Counted from the stretch's first letter, positions 51,477 to 64,000 are shown. The stretch is 64,000 bases of DNA from Hymenolepis diminuta (GCA_900708905.1 CAADRB010000042.1:1082430-1146429), one strand, 5' to 3'. Numbers and translations are program-made. Notes: a model not told the origin generated them from the sequence alone.

Positions 51477-54400
51477 TTAAACGACGATAATAAGCATGTA
51501 AGGTAGCCCAGCATGCAGGAGAGTCTGTTGTAAATCTGTAGACAAGAAACGCAGCTGAGATGTTGTAAAATCACATGGCGGGAACATGTGCATCACGTAA
51601 GGATTCTATAAAAGGAAACGTAATAGGATCATTAATAAACGGCGCAATAATATAAAAAACGAAACTAGAACATGTCAACGCAAGATCACTGATTTTGATG
51701 GAGGCACGACAGTAGATCAATTATTTACATAATATCGAAATACCACAGGCAGTCAAAGTCCCTATTCTTAGTTTATTAACAAGAACTAAAGCACTAAAAA
51801 CAATAAATTATGTCATGTTCAAATCATGTTAGTTATGTTATGCTAGTAACTTGGCTACTAGAAGGAACGAAGATAATGAGATATATTTTGGCCGACAACT
51901 TAAAATAATCAAAATGCCAATAAGTTCTAAACATCGTGACCATGAATCCCGTAAAGAAATCAGGGAGCAAATCCTGAAATTTAGAACAAGAAATGGTGAG
52001 TAACATTCATTTGGTAAGAATAAAATGAAACAAGACTATCTTGATACACTAACTTTTCAAATTCTACTCGATCTCCCTATTCTTCCCGTTTTCAGATGCT
52101 TTCCACAACTAAAAAAGTAGGTCTTGTTTGCTTTGCCATTGATGAGAGTAATAATAAGAGTTTGAACTAATAAACCACTTCGAAGACATATCTAAAGAGG
52201 CTGGTTGTTGAGATAAACAATAATACTGTTTAAAATAAGAGAATTTCTTAATTAGCGCATCTAACAGGTTTATAAATTCAAGCTTACTCTTTTAACTTCT
52301 AACAGAAATAGAGCTAAAATATGGTATCTCAAGAATATTTTACAGATCTAGGCGGAGAAATGATAAAAAATTCGGAAGTTTATCTTACAAGATAGTAACC
52401 TTACATTGGGGAAACAATTCTTGATTAACTTCATGGGAAGAAATGTGTAGTTTAAATCAGGGACCAATTATTGTAAAGAACAAACATTAAAAATATTGAC
52501 AAGTAAATCAAAATGCAAAGACCAGTTAATTCAAGATGATTTTGCATTCTTAATCTTAGAGGAATCCTTGCCAGATCTATGAAATGCAGTGACCCCAATT
52601 TCATGCGAAAACAATGAGATGTTCCAAACATATAGCGCAATGACTTAATATCTTACAAAGAGTGGAATGATTAAGACGCAATCAGGGCTAATTAACAATA
52701 AGCGTTATATATAGAAAGCCTTATTAGATAATAACTCCAATTTGGGTGAATGTTAGCAACACTTAACTTGGGTAGAGGTGGGATATGTTAAAGCCGCTCC
52801 GAGAAACACGCATTATTCTACTCCCCTTGTCGATCAGAATAAACCAATGCGGTTGGCAATTACGTCACTAGGTGTGGGCAAATAAGCATTGATCCCAATA
52901 TCTCAGATTTGTCAGACCACTGTGCCACCGATGTATTTAAAGGATAATCTTAACTAGCACCCGCGGGCACGAATAACAGAAAAGTAAGAAGCCCTAGTGT
53001 TTATTTAGAACCTGTACAGCTAATTTCCATTGTATACTTTATAGAATTTTACCTCATGGCCAGATGGACAGGAAATAATTCCGGCGGCAGTTTTCTCTTG
53101 AAGGTACGAAATCATATTCTGCAGAGAGATGATCTGTTGCATCATATCATTCCTCTCAGCAACGAGGTTGTGCATAGAGGAGGATGAAGCCAGAGCGAGA
53201 CACATGCAGTAATTGGACGGTTCTCTCAACTTCCTCTGAACACCTTCCAACTGTGTGCTCTCCAGACGCATCCGTTGAGCTATTCGCAGAACAACAGGAA
53301 CACCCGACGGATCCTCACCACCAGTCAATACGTTTAGACAACTTAGAATTAAGTCCTGATTTCCAGCCAAATATAACATCCGCACTGACACTCGATCATT
53401 CTTTAGGGACATACATCCTCTCCACAATAACGAGAACTTCTAAAAACAAATACGAACTTATCAAACCTGTTTCAACACACATAATTAATTAAATTAATTA
53501 AAACAGAACATACATTTTCAAGGAATCTTGGTTCCAATAGGAGATAATTTTCATTTAATGATGCATAACGATTGTGAACCGGAAGATCAGAATTCTGCGG
53601 CGGAACTGCGGAATGTAGATGAGTAGAAGCGGTATCTAAAAAGGATGGTTCCGATTGCCGTTGTTGTTGCTGCTGGGCTTGTCGTTCAAGGATGCTCAAA
53701 AGGAAGGAGGCAGCAATATCTTGCAATTGGGGCTGAACTTGAGGGGAGATTTGTTGAGCAACAACCGCCACTGCTGATTCGCCAGACGTTGGAGGAAGAG
53801 ATGGTGTCATGAGAGTCAGCACTTGCAACGGATTCAGGAAACTCTGCGGCGGTGGCGGGCGATGATCATCAATTTGGTGTTGTGAGGACTCTATCAATGT
53901 CTGTGAATGAATGTGCTGCTGGTGGTGAACTTGTGGTACAGCGGGTTTTTTCATGATAATATTGCCAATTGGAGACTGAACACCACCTCCTCTTGAGATT
54001 AATACGGAAGACCGATCATCTGAAAAGCCCGCTAACTGTGACACCTCCGCTACAGAATTTGGTGCCGATATATTTTGAGACGTAGTTAATACCTCCGACT
54101 GACCTGAGGTGGTTGAATAAACATCAATATTAGGAGGCTCTAGCTTGACGTCTTTGGAAATCGTAGTTACAATACTGCTGTTAGGAGCTGATGATAAATG
54201 CGAATAGATATCAGCTTTAGAAACCTCCAGCTTGATATCGTTGGGGGTTGCAGTCATACTGCTGTCACCAGGAGTTGATGACAACAGTGAATAGATTTCA
54301 GTTTTAGAGGTCTCTTGTTTGATATCCTTGGGTATCGCGGGTAAACTGCTACTACTAGGACCTGAGGATAACCGTGAACCACTTGAGAGACGTTGCACAT

Positions 54401-57400
54401 AGTCATTTTGCTTAAACTCCCCATGAATAACAGAATTGATGACCTCAGTCACAGTATCTTTTCTAGCAGGAGGAAGAATAACTTCTGATTCAGGTTCATC
54501 GAAATTCGGCTCATAAGGATCAACAGACCCAGTGCCCGCTGTCGCTGATGTTGATGGCACAAATTGTGTTTTTATCTCAGAGGAGAGTGAACGGGATGGT
54601 GCCTTTTGATGAGTTGTCGACTTTCTAACACCACTGCGTCTCCCATTCTCCTCTTGTGATGAGCTGCTATGCGCAATCTCCCCCCTCGCCTGTTCAATAA
54701 AATGTTGCACGTAGTCGCTTACATCTGACGATTTTACAGGTACCACTTCAGGTGGTGGTTTATTGTCCACAACTGGAATTTGTTGAATAAGTGGAGTGGC
54801 AGCAGTGGAATTAATTATTAACTGTGTAGACTGTTGACTACCACTAACAAGGGAGAATGAAGAGGGAGCCAAGACGAAAGTAGGCTGAGAAGAAACATCA
54901 GTCGAGTTCGGTCCCAGATTGTTCACAACCAGCGCTATCCGTTGATTGGTTGAGGAAGCAGGTATAACTGAACCAGGAGTCAGGAGAGTTACTGGCTGTT
55001 GTACAGACGACAAAGGAGACGTCTTTACTTCTGCATGCACTTCTGATTTCTTAGTAATAGCAGCTTCAGCTTCCACAGTAGCAGCACTTGAGAGCAAAGC
55101 TAATCCAAACTCCTCATTGAAGACAGTATCATTTGTAGTAGTAGTATTAGTAGAAGTGGGTTTCACGAGAGGCGATGTAAAAATAAGATCACTGCCACCA
55201 CAAGACTTGCTGCTAGACAGTGATTTAAAGACAGGAATTTCTAGCTCTTGCCTTGGTTCCTCAGTCATCACAACCTCTTCGGTTAGTTCAACTTCTATCT
55301 CCCGTTCTTCCTGTGCTTCTGCCACTCTAACTTTAGGCTCAACATCTGGGATAACACTTTTCACATTGTCACATAGTGGCTGTTCTTTTTCTCCTTCTTC
55401 CTGTTCAACAAGAAGAGTCATCTCTTCAATATCTTCATGATCAGAGGTTATTTGCTTCTCCAATAACGGTAAATGCTCCTCATCCTCTTTATGATCACTC
55501 TTCTCCACGCTTTCAACAGGACTACAAGATCGACTTATTTGAGGAGTTGAAGTTGTAGACGAGGAGTTTGAACGTCGACTGCGTCGTCGACGAGACTCAG
55601 GGAAGAAAGCACGTCCATTTGAATCAGACTCATTAGCACTTTCGTTAGAAGAGTAGACTGTAGCCGCATTTCTAACACGCTTTTTCGTTACTGCAGTTTT
55701 TGACTTGGTTGTGGTTGCTGCCGTTTCTTCACTCACACGTCGCTTTCGTGAAACAGGCGTAAATCTTCTTCTCTTAGCAGAAGGCAGCATTTGTGGACTG
55801 TCCGAATCAGAACTAGAACCTCCCTCACTGTCAGGTCTTTTAAGACGCGATTTTTTGCTTGATCGACGAGAACTAGTCTCTAGGGCCTCGGGTGTCAGGT
55901 GTGGCGGCTTGGTGCTTTGTGATTCTAAATCGTCTCCCTTTCCCACTTTATGCTTTCTAGATTTAAGCAGAGATTTGAGTGCTTCAGGTTTAGATTCCAA
56001 CCTCTCACTCGAGGCGTACTTATTCCCGCGCCTCTTAATTTTATCATACATTGTCTCGTAGTGACCACCACCGTCTGTAAGGTCGTCTGCTTTGAGGAAC
56101 TCAGAGGAGACACTGCCACTTCCACCATGTGGTTTCCAATCATCCTCATCACTCTCCTGTCTCTTTCGTCTCAACTTTTTCTTACTCCTCACGCTTGATT
56201 CCTCTCCTCCCTTTGAACGATTCTCCGATCCATTCTGAGGAGGAGATCTTATTGATTTTAAAGGGGGTGCAGAGCTGGGAGTAGATCTTTGTTCCCTTGA
56301 TGTATCTTTCTCTTTCTTAGGAAGTTTCTTGAAGTGAAGCTTATTCCGCTCAAAAGGTGTTGTAGGGGGAGAAATAAGTTGTCTTCTAGTCTGTTGTGTT
56401 GGCTGGCCTTCACGAGCCTTTCTGGACTTCAAAGGGGAGGTACTTCTTTCTGAGGGTTTAGACGGTGGCGGAGGCGACGAAACACCATTCGATTTAACAA
56501 CCTCCTCGTTTACCGATGAGGACTTTGTAGACATTGATAACTTGGGTGATTTAGGCGAAATATGGGAAGCAATTGATGTATTTGGCTTGCGTTTAACACC
56601 GATGTGGGGGCCATCAGGCAGGGGGGGCCTATTCGAGGATGGAGGCGACAAGACTTCCGGAGTATTTGTTTTTACAGTCTGAACAGGAGGTGATGTCTTT
56701 TCAGAATGTAAAATCTCCTTCCTTAAGGCAGGCTTAATTTTCTCGGGCAATTTACAACTTGAAGAGGGAATCGACTGCGTTGAAGTAGCACTATTTATCG
56801 GAGATAAGAGAGACCTTGGTGTAGAGGGTTTTAAGTCCACTCTTACCGATGGAGCTGCCGTGATGGGACTCAAGAGAGTTTTATCTAGAAGGGAAACAGG
56901 AGCAGAAAGTGGTGGTATCGGTGGAAGAGAAGGATGGTTGGTGATAGATGGTTCGATGATCGTACTCGTCTTCAAGGACCTGCAAGTAGATGAAAGCATA
57001 CTCTTAATAAATTCTGAGGTGTCTGTCCTTCTCGGAGCATTTGCTGATCGTGTCTCTGATGTTCCCAGTGTAGTGGCATCGGGAGATGATAGAGGGAGTA
57101 AGTGAAAAGGTGACTTTTTTACATCTACGACAGATGACGCAACAGAATGAATGGATGAGGAACCTCCTGTATTTGTAGCTGGGATATCACTTCTTCGTCG
57201 AATGCGGAATCTACTATAATCCACATGGGGTCGGATCTTGAATTGTTCATCCAACTGCCGAATACGTTCATCTATGGAAGTGGAAGTCAGATAGGATTCC
57301 AAGCCAGTTTGTTCGGAGTCTGAATCCAGAGGCTGCTTAGAGGTGGAGTAGGATGAGAAAGGAGGAAGGCTGAGTTGGAAGGTAGGGGAGTTTCGTGTTA

Positions 57401-60400
57401 GAGTCTCGCCATCAAAAGATGTTCCTGCTTTAGGCTGCGAGGGAGACACAGGAGGAGGAGGAATCGATTCAAAGGCTGCTTGATTGGGAGAGTGATTGGG
57501 TACCCCAGGGGAGGGAACCACCCCCGAAGATAATCGATTAGTTAGCGGTGGTGGCGGTGGTGGAGGAGGGGGCGGCAGAGAAGGTAGTGCAGGATGCGTC
57601 GTTATCATTGGGGAAGACATCCGATCTGGAGGAACTAGAGAGGAATTGGGAGAAAATATTGCATCTCCAGGATCACTACTACTACTCTGACCTGCACTGC
57701 CAACACTTCCAGAAACTGGAAAGTCAGACCCTCCATCAATTCTCTTTGTGGGAACTTGAATCGGGTCGGATTCAAGCAATAACGTAGGTCCATTCGTAGT
57801 AGAGTCCATGCTAAAATGATTTTAAAAAATTTAAAATTCGAGTTAACGACTTGCACACAAAGTACTACAGCAGATGATGACCTTAACAAATTGTATATCA
57901 AGTTCTAATCTGGTTTACCGCAATTCTAATAACGTTTTACCCTACACATATCAGATAAACTAGCACAGATGAATACGAGCAACTGTCAGTTATCACATTA
58001 ACGACACACCCTCTTCTTATGTTAAAATTACTTAAAGACTACTTAATCGCCATCTTTTCGAAAATTATCGTCTGTCCATAAGACAAATTCCAATGTTCTC
58101 TCTAATAAAGAAGTACCAAATGCTGCTCTATCTCTCTCTCTCGATTTCTTGTTTTCGTATAGAAATCAACTCGAGAGTAGCTCTTAGCCAATTGGAGAAA
58201 ATTTAATGCCGTTAAGAAATCCTTACCCGCCATAACCATGTTGAGTAGAGGATTCGGCATCAGTTTTCTTCTTGGTGCTGAGCTGATTCAGTTTCATCAG
58301 CAACTCATACCTTTCTCGATGGAGTTTTGACAATGTATCTCCACTTGACTCTGATGTTAGAGGAGTCTTTGGTTCGGGAAGCTTTGTCTTATGCTTTGAG
58401 GATGGGATGCGAGATTCACCATTTGTTGCATCCATGAACGACTTAGAGTGTTGATTCGACTCTGGTGTTGAACCCGTAGATTCCCGGAGATAACGCCGTG
58501 AACTGGAGACCAGTTGAGGTGAAGTGGGATCATCTCTACTGTGTCTATGACGTTCTAAGTTAGCTCGATGGGAGGATTTTCGTTTACTGGAAGTTCTCTG
58601 GTGTTCCGAGATATGTTTATGGGAATGAGAAGCATCCCGTTTTAGAGATTCTGGTTTTCGTTCAACGGACGAGGAATCACTACAAGTTGAAGCAGCATAT
58701 TGAGACTTTCGACTACTGTTCCACGATGACATTTGCCGATGAGGACTAATCTCAACGCTGTTATATCCCACTGAATGTTGATAAGATCCGCCTCCATTTG
58801 ATATTCCACGAGAACAGTCATACGAAGTTGGTGCCATTGTTTTTCGGGACTGTGAATATTTTGAGCGGTCTCGAGAAGAGGACTCATGCTTATAACTAGG
58901 TAATCCAATAAGGCTGGAAAGCAGACCACTACCGCCACCACTACCACGAAAACTAGATCCAGAAAGATTATTAAAATCCCTTGCAGGAGAATTCCTCGAG
59001 TATACAGATCCACGGCTTGGAGAAACATTCCGAGATATGCCATGATGTGAGGAACGACTGTATCCATAAGACTTGTTCAGACGCGAACTAGAATTGGATA
59101 ATCCAAGCAGAGCCACAATTTCCTTGTGCCTCAGTTTTTGAAGTCTAAAAAGACAAAAAATGTGGAATAAAGGCATAGCTACAATAGAGATTATGCAAAA
59201 GACAGATTGATATACCCTCGACTTTCTTCAAGATAACCCGCCAGACCACCGCCACCACATGGAATGCAAGCTTCAAGAAGTTCTCGCCACCTATCACCGT
59301 ACTTTCCAAAAAGACTTTCCCGCGGTTGAGACTTTTCAATGAAAGCGACCTGACACTCCACTGATGCGAAATCAATTTGCACCTTTTTTCCCAGGAGAGA
59401 TCTATTTCTAGTTTCATTTAAAGCCCTCTGGGCGACTTCAGCAGCGTCAAAGTAAAGCAACGCACGACCCAGCTTCATATCAAGTACAATATCCTTTAGA
59501 CGACCGTAACGACCAAATTGCCGAGAGAGGAAATTTTCCGTAACATTTGGAGAGAGATTATCCAACCAAACAACACTACACGGCTGACTTTTTCCAAAAC
59601 CCAACTTCACCGACTTTCCATCCACCGTTACTCTTTCCTGGTCGCTTAAAGCGCGAACCACACTTTTAATATCCGTGAATTGAACGAAAGCGTAAGAAGT
59701 TCCAGGCTGATTAGTTTGCATTTTGATGTCAATTTCGATAATTTCTCCATAATCGCGAAAGACACGCATTAGTTCATCCTGAGTGATAGTGGCAGAACAG
59801 AGATTTCCAACAAAAAGAGTTTTGGTCGCTTTAGGGTGATACTCATCCAACGCATGTTCAGGAGGACAAAGGTCAGGATCTTCAATATCTAATCCCTCTA
59901 CAAGTTCTGCTTGGACCGAAACGCCAAAAAACACCTTGTCCTTCGAATGTTCATAGGCTTTTTCAGCATCTTCACAGAGCTTGAAGGTTATATGTGCATA
60001 TCGACTGGAACCTGAGCCTCTAATAACCAACGAGGTAATTTTTCCATGCTTTTTGTATTCATGAAATAACCCTTCTCGTAGATTAGAATCTGAAGACCGG
60101 AGTGATAAGTGAGTGATTTTTAATCCACGAAGACCGTCTTCCTTTTGATTATTCCCTGATTTGGAGGAATGATCATCTAGTTCACCGTTAGATCTCCGAT
60201 GATCACGTTTATTTGGGGAATAGCTTTTCTTATTGTTCATAAACCGAGAAGATGAGCTGCGTGAACTGCAGGAGGAAGATGTACTTTCAGTATCAATTTC
60301 TCCTGCAACACTCTTTGAATCAGAAACGGAATCAGATCTTTGGTCAGATTTCTGTTCGGAAAGGAGAGTATCAGCAGATTCACAGTATTGCAATTTCAGA

Positions 60401-60669
60401 GAGGTTTTGTGTAGTTTAACACCGCTCTCTATCGCTTTAGATGCAGATCTACTGTCGACAAAAGTAACAATGGCTCCATCATTTACAAATCTTAAACATT
60501 GAATTTTTCCGTAACTAAAATAGAAAAAAAAAGCATTAAAAAAGCGGAATTTAGTTAAAATCAAGTCCTTAAACAATAAAAAGTACCAGTTAAGGACTCC
60601 ACGTAATTCGTCTTCAGAGACAGATGTGGGTAAATTAGAAATCCAAACGAATCTAGTAATATTTTTCAT
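51477..60669 (-). CDS. Spen/SHARP-type protein: four RRMs and SPOC domain
   Basis: Spen proteins bind RNA through N-terminal RRMs and recruit corepressors through the C-terminal SPOC domain, acting in Notch, Wnt and nuclear-receptor control. Exons: 60587-60669, 59216-60514, 58227-59144, 53514-57810, 53053-53439 and 51477-51535. The first five join in frame to 2328 codons. RRMs lie at about residues 7-75, 158-232 (LKITHLS), 258-332 (KTLFVGNLCS, YAFVQF) and 341-412 (VVWLDNLSPN). A long Ser/Pro/Lys-rich disordered middle follows, with a polyproline run and a Gln run. The SPOC domain (LRIAQRMRLESTQLEGVQRK, LQEKTAAGII) starts near 2200. The last exon reads LQQTLLHAGLPYMLIIVV then stop, matching the hydrophobic SPOC end. 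About 20-25 SPOC residues between the last two exons are expected, but their exon was not found. Introns 60515-60586 and 59145-59215 are 72 and 71 nt. Confidence 0.9.
51536..53052 (-). other. Spen intron interval with an unlocated SPOC exon
   Basis: The exon ending at 53053 leaves in phase 0, while the last exon enters in phase 1, so one small exon should lie between. I could not place it with confidence. A segment near 52400-52425 with a GTAAGG donor has the right exit phase but not the right entry. A small plus-strand open frame lies at 51914-52112. Confidence 0.5.
54081..54337 (-). repeat. Three tandem 29-residue repeats inside Spen, each with a SUMO-site motif
   Basis: At about residues 1925-2010 three imperfect units follow each other: KDIKQETSKTEIYS, NDIKLEVSKADIYS and KDVKLEPPNIDVYS, each followed by a Ser/Thr-rich half. 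Every unit has one psi-K-x-E SUMO consensus (IKQE, IKLE, VKLE). Confidence 0.8.
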
Positions 60670-60824
60670 TCCTTGTAAATAAATCCCTTCTTAGCATTCT
60701 ATCACACGATAGACAAACGCAGAGCGTAAAATGAGCAGAGGTAAGCCCTAATCGAAATGACAAATTCTGCGCGTGTGTTTTAGTCTAAGCTAAATACGAC
60801 CTATCACGATTCAGGCACACACTC

Positions 60825-60884
60825 ATTGGTCAGTTTTCACAAATCGATGTACGCGCCCTGGTGTAACCCGTGTGATCGACCAAT
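60825..60884. promoter_or_regulatory. Two CCAAT boxes upstream of Spen
   Basis: ATTGG at 60825-60829 (a reversed CCAAT) and CCAAT at 60880-60884, 155-215 bp upstream of the Spen start codon, in a patch richer in GC than the surroundings. Paired CCAAT boxes in opposite orientation suit an NF-Y-type promoter, possibly bidirectional. Confidence 0.35.
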
Positions 60885-63626
60885 CAGCGGAACAGGCCTT
60901 AGCCTGCAGCATGCACATTGATTTCGTTTACTGCAGTATGAATGCTGGTTGCGGATTGTTGCCTTAGTTTTGTGTTTACAGCTCTGCAGCTACTTTGTTC
61001 TTCGGACCTGCCTTTTTGTGGAGATTATTTCACGATATTTGGAATAACTTCACGGAAATATAAAGCAATGGAAATATATGTGGAATTTAATAACATTGGA
61101 GATTATATACAACTTCGAGGAATATATATTTGGATATATCTCAAGACTTTGGAATTTTATTCAGTCAATATGAGACTGTAGCGCCAAATTTTTATTAAAA
61201 CTTTGTGATATACTATTTTAGTATGGTCAAATTTAAGTTTTCGTTATGGTTATTACCATAGTATTAGTTTAAATCAACATTTAACTGAGATATATTTCAA
61301 GATTTTGTTGAATTCTAGTGCAAAAACATAGCCCTCAGTCGTTTCTAAACGCTGTGATGAAACACCGTAGAATGTTTTGCTTGAGGTCACCCCTAAGGTA
61401 CATTGCCATATCGTTAATGATGTGTTTAGTTCTGCGTTTGTAATTTTCCACTTCTCTGTAGTGCTTTATTCCGGTTCACAGCTTACGAACTATTTGAAAT
61501 CCGGTTTAACTAGAATTCGTAAGTTGTTTACATTTTAAATTTAGTATTTAACTATGGCTAGTTTTGCTTCTGCTCTAAGGTTATCTGATTCGCTTAAGTC
61601 TTAACTCACTTTGTGTATTTTAGAACTTAGCTTTATATTTCCTTCCTTCAATTCCGTTCATTCGATCGGTATGCGCGTTGGCCAAATCGCATCACTCGCG
61701 CTTGTAGGGGTGAGTCATTGCTGCATGGTGAAATTAATCAACGTGGCTCTCATTCATTGGCTAATTACTCGCTCTCCTTACATGTCTGTCTATCACCACA
61801 GCACATGTGTGTGCGTTCTCTCCATAATTTTGTGGGCCAGACTGAAAGTGGGGTCAAATCAAATTACCCCAACTGCAATAAATTTCGCCTTCAGCTTCAA
61901 TCACACACTGCGTAGTTTATCGATTTTCAGTAAAGCGTTAATTTCGTATTAGCAAATCTCGTGGAAATTCACTATTAGCTTAAATCAATTATCGGTAAAT
62001 CTCTCAGTGTATTAGCTATTCGATTACGCTTTTATATCCAGCATGAAGTGTGAATCAAAAGCGCTTAACTTGTGCAAGTTTTTCATCAGTTTTTGTCACA
62101 CGGGCATGGGGTTTGTGCACGAAAATGTGTAAGCGCTAGCCGTGTGAACTTCTTTCCGTACATATATGTAAAAATTGACTATCTAGTGTAGGACAGTTAT
62201 AAAATTCCGAACATTACGTTACCAATTTATCGTGGCTTACTAAGAATTAGCGAGATTGCTGGTCTCACTAGCGTTATTTCACAATCCTGTGAGATCGATC
62301 GGATTGAAGGGCACAATCATGTGTTTTGTTTTTTGTGTGTGAATAAAGTAGTTAAATAGCTTTTTTTAACATTCCCTATCTAGCATTGACACTGTGGAGA
62401 ATTTGAAATAGTAGCCATCTCTTTTAGAAAGTTCCGCACGTTATTAGTATTTGTTTACATTATTTGGATATTACTTTATCTCGTTCATTTATTTCAAGTC
62501 CTTTTAATGGAGATGTTTTCTATTAAATTAGAGGTCAGGGGTTCGATTCCCGACATTTAGTAGTAGATTACGAATGTCTCATTTGGGAGGCTTCAGGATG
62601 ATACAACCTATCTTAGTTACCATTGCATCAGTATCTCCAATCAAATCTCAGGATTTATGGGGATTTGGAGGACATATTGGTATTTGTGATCATGTTCTGT
62701 ACTTGTCATAGATTAGTCTCCATTCTTCGAGTTATATTCTACTGTCAACTTCACGTATTTGACTGCCCTCATAGAGTTAGAAGTAATAAATTGAAATTAC
62801 AGTCGATTTTTGTCTATTAGTAATCAGATAGAGCTTATAAGATTACTTTTTGTAATCTTATTAGCGCGTAAGTACGGTTTAATTTTGCACTTTTACGAAG
62901 TTCATATAGCAAATCGAATAGAACATCAAAACTCACTCGAGAGACCTTTAATTGAGCCTATTTCTCTGTTAATATTCTTAAACTTATTATGAAAGGTTTC
63001 ATAAGTGTGCTTAGCTGATTTATCTCTTTTTTTTCAAGTTATAAATCGATCCTATAATTTATTCAATATAATTATGGATCATTCATAAGTAATTGCATTA
63101 TTTATTACGCGTCTCCATTTTTTATCTGTATTTTATTAAATCTTATCACAAACTTGAAGTGGAATAATATTAACCTTGATCTGTCAGTTGATTTGTTTTT
63201 ATATTGCCTGTGGAGTTTAGGGTTTATTCCAGAGTCTTTTCCCTCATTTATTTTAAATTTTCTCATCGTTTTATTAAAAAGTCATATCTATCAAAGCCAT
63301 CTACAGTGTTAACCCGTTACGTCATTTTCTCAGTTGATTCCTCAGAAGTTGGATTAATGCTGACTTCTTATTCAACAAGGGACATCAAGACATCACTGCG
63401 GCTTCGTGTACGAAAAACCGAAGTATTATCACAGAGAATGCGAATAAAGCACATTTCTGGAAATACATATTCATCCTTCAAAATCTCGACAGTTCGTTTG
63501 AAAAAACTGCTACCAGTCCGGTGGTGTGCTAACTTTTAACCTTCAGCAATATGATATTCCTACATACTGTCTTGGAGTTAAAGGATTTCAGTCTTCTCAT
63601 TACAAATTACATAGGTTCTGTAGTTA
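60885..63626. other. No recognisable gene
   Basis: Open frames on the plus strand (for example 61611-61952 and 63204-63539) have no domain, no convincing splice sites and AT-rich composition. A perfect tRNA-type B box (GGTTCGATTCC) occurs near 62530-62542, but no A box or cloverleaf accompanies it. Confidence 0.45.
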
Positions 63627-64000
63627 ACACATGGGCTGAAAAGTCCCGGGCCTAACACATAGATGGCGCTAGTTTTATTGCAGTCACCTTTTGTTCAGTT
63701 AATACTAACCTTCAAAAGACAGCTGTTAAAATTTCATGATATTCTATTCATTAGTTTGTGAATTATTGTGCTAAGAGTGACGCCACTTTTGTTATTTTCA
63801 AAACAATGGATCAAAAACAATTTCGTGTTTTAATTTTACACTGTTTCTTGATGCGAAAAAATACCGTTCAAGCGAAGCAATGGTTTGAAAAGTGTTATGG
63901 GGACTCCGCTCCATCAGAAACAACAATAAAACGTTGGTTTGCTGATTTCAAACGTGGTCGTAGAGACACCGATGATGCAGAACGCAGTGGACGTCCAAAT
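63627..64000 (+). mobile_element. Mariner element, copy 2, 5' part only
   Basis: Starts ACACATGGGCTGAAAAGTCC right after a TA at 63625-63626. It matches 374 bp of copy 1 (reverse complement of 33221-33594) with two differences. The window ends inside the element, at the same base where the N gap begins in copy 1. Confidence 0.95.
63806..64000 (+). CDS. Mariner transposase, N-terminal 65 codons, cut by window end
   Basis: Cut-and-paste DNA transposase. The 65 visible residues (start MDQKQFRVLILHCFLMR) are identical to the same part of copy 1 and hold the N-terminal DNA-binding helix-turn-helix region, including SAPSETTIKRWFADFKRG. The catalytic core lies beyond the window. No stop or frame change is visible, so this copy may be intact. 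Confidence 0.93.
   Translation, partial: MDQKQFRVLILHCFLMRKNTVQAKQWFEKCYGDSAPSETTIKRWFADFKRGRRDTDDAERSGRPN

Noticed and set aside
51095..51574. 159-codon minus-strand frame beyond the Spen stop
   Set aside because: Its first part overlaps the true last Spen exon in another frame, and the rest is GC-rich 3' UTR with no protein-like pattern.
52452..52640. Candidate missing SPOC exon (frame with DLARIPLRLR)
   Set aside because: Superficial likeness to a SPOC helix, but the acceptor gives a stop in the needed phase and no good donor follows.
54946..57105. Long plus-strand frames inside the Spen exon
   Set aside because: They lie antisense to a coding exon with strong Ser/Pro bias, which creates open frames on the other strand. 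No domain or splice support.
62527..62550. Perfect tRNA B box (GGTTCGATTCC)
   Set aside because: No A box at the right distance and no acceptor or anticodon stems could be formed, so it is not called a tRNA.
63204..63539. 111-codon plus-strand frame before mariner copy 2
   Set aside because: No domain, no splice signals and no conserved motif. Its length is not remarkable.

Overview
This is eukaryotic DNA, AT-rich and intron-rich, most likely from a flatworm and probably a tapeworm (inference). The protein-coding genes are animal ones: a lamin with a rod domain, cornichon, Prp19, a Spen protein with four RRMs and a SPOC domain, and a KASH-like membrane protein. Several introns are very short (33, 37, 71 and 72 nt). 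From memory, two short intron classes near 36 and 73 nt are typical of tapeworm genomes. Mariner/Tc1-type transposons sit in the long introns and at the right edge.

Layout: (1) 1-9522, minus strand, a nuclear lamin gene whose 3' part runs off the left edge. (2) 11923-12424, plus strand, cornichon, a complete three-exon ER cargo receptor. (3) 12592-17318, plus strand, Prp19, complete in four exons. It starts only 167 bp after the cornichon stop, directly behind a strong splice acceptor, so the two genes may form a trans-spliced two-gene unit. (4) 19641-46633, minus strand, a 15-exon gene that splices in one consistent frame into a 1027-residue protein. It has helical segments, acidic and basic low-complexity parts, one C-terminal membrane span and a tail resembling a KASH peptide. 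Its introns hold two mariner elements and one Tc1-like element, plus a fragment of a second Tc1-like copy. (5) 51477-60669, minus strand, a Spen/SHARP-type transcriptional regulator. (6) 60885-63626, no recognisable gene. (7) 63627-64000, the 5' part of a second mariner copy, nearly identical to the one at 32303-33594.

Functional themes: the lamin builds the nuclear lamina, and the KASH-like protein would tie the outer nuclear membrane to the cytoskeleton through SUN proteins, so two nuclear-envelope genes lie about 10 kb apart. Prp19 (splicing) and Spen (RNA binding and corepression) act in the nucleus. Cornichon acts in ER export. Exon boundaries were deduced from GT/AG sites and reading-frame phase and have not been checked against transcripts. 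An assembly gap of 493 N (32728-33220) lies inside the first mariner copy.
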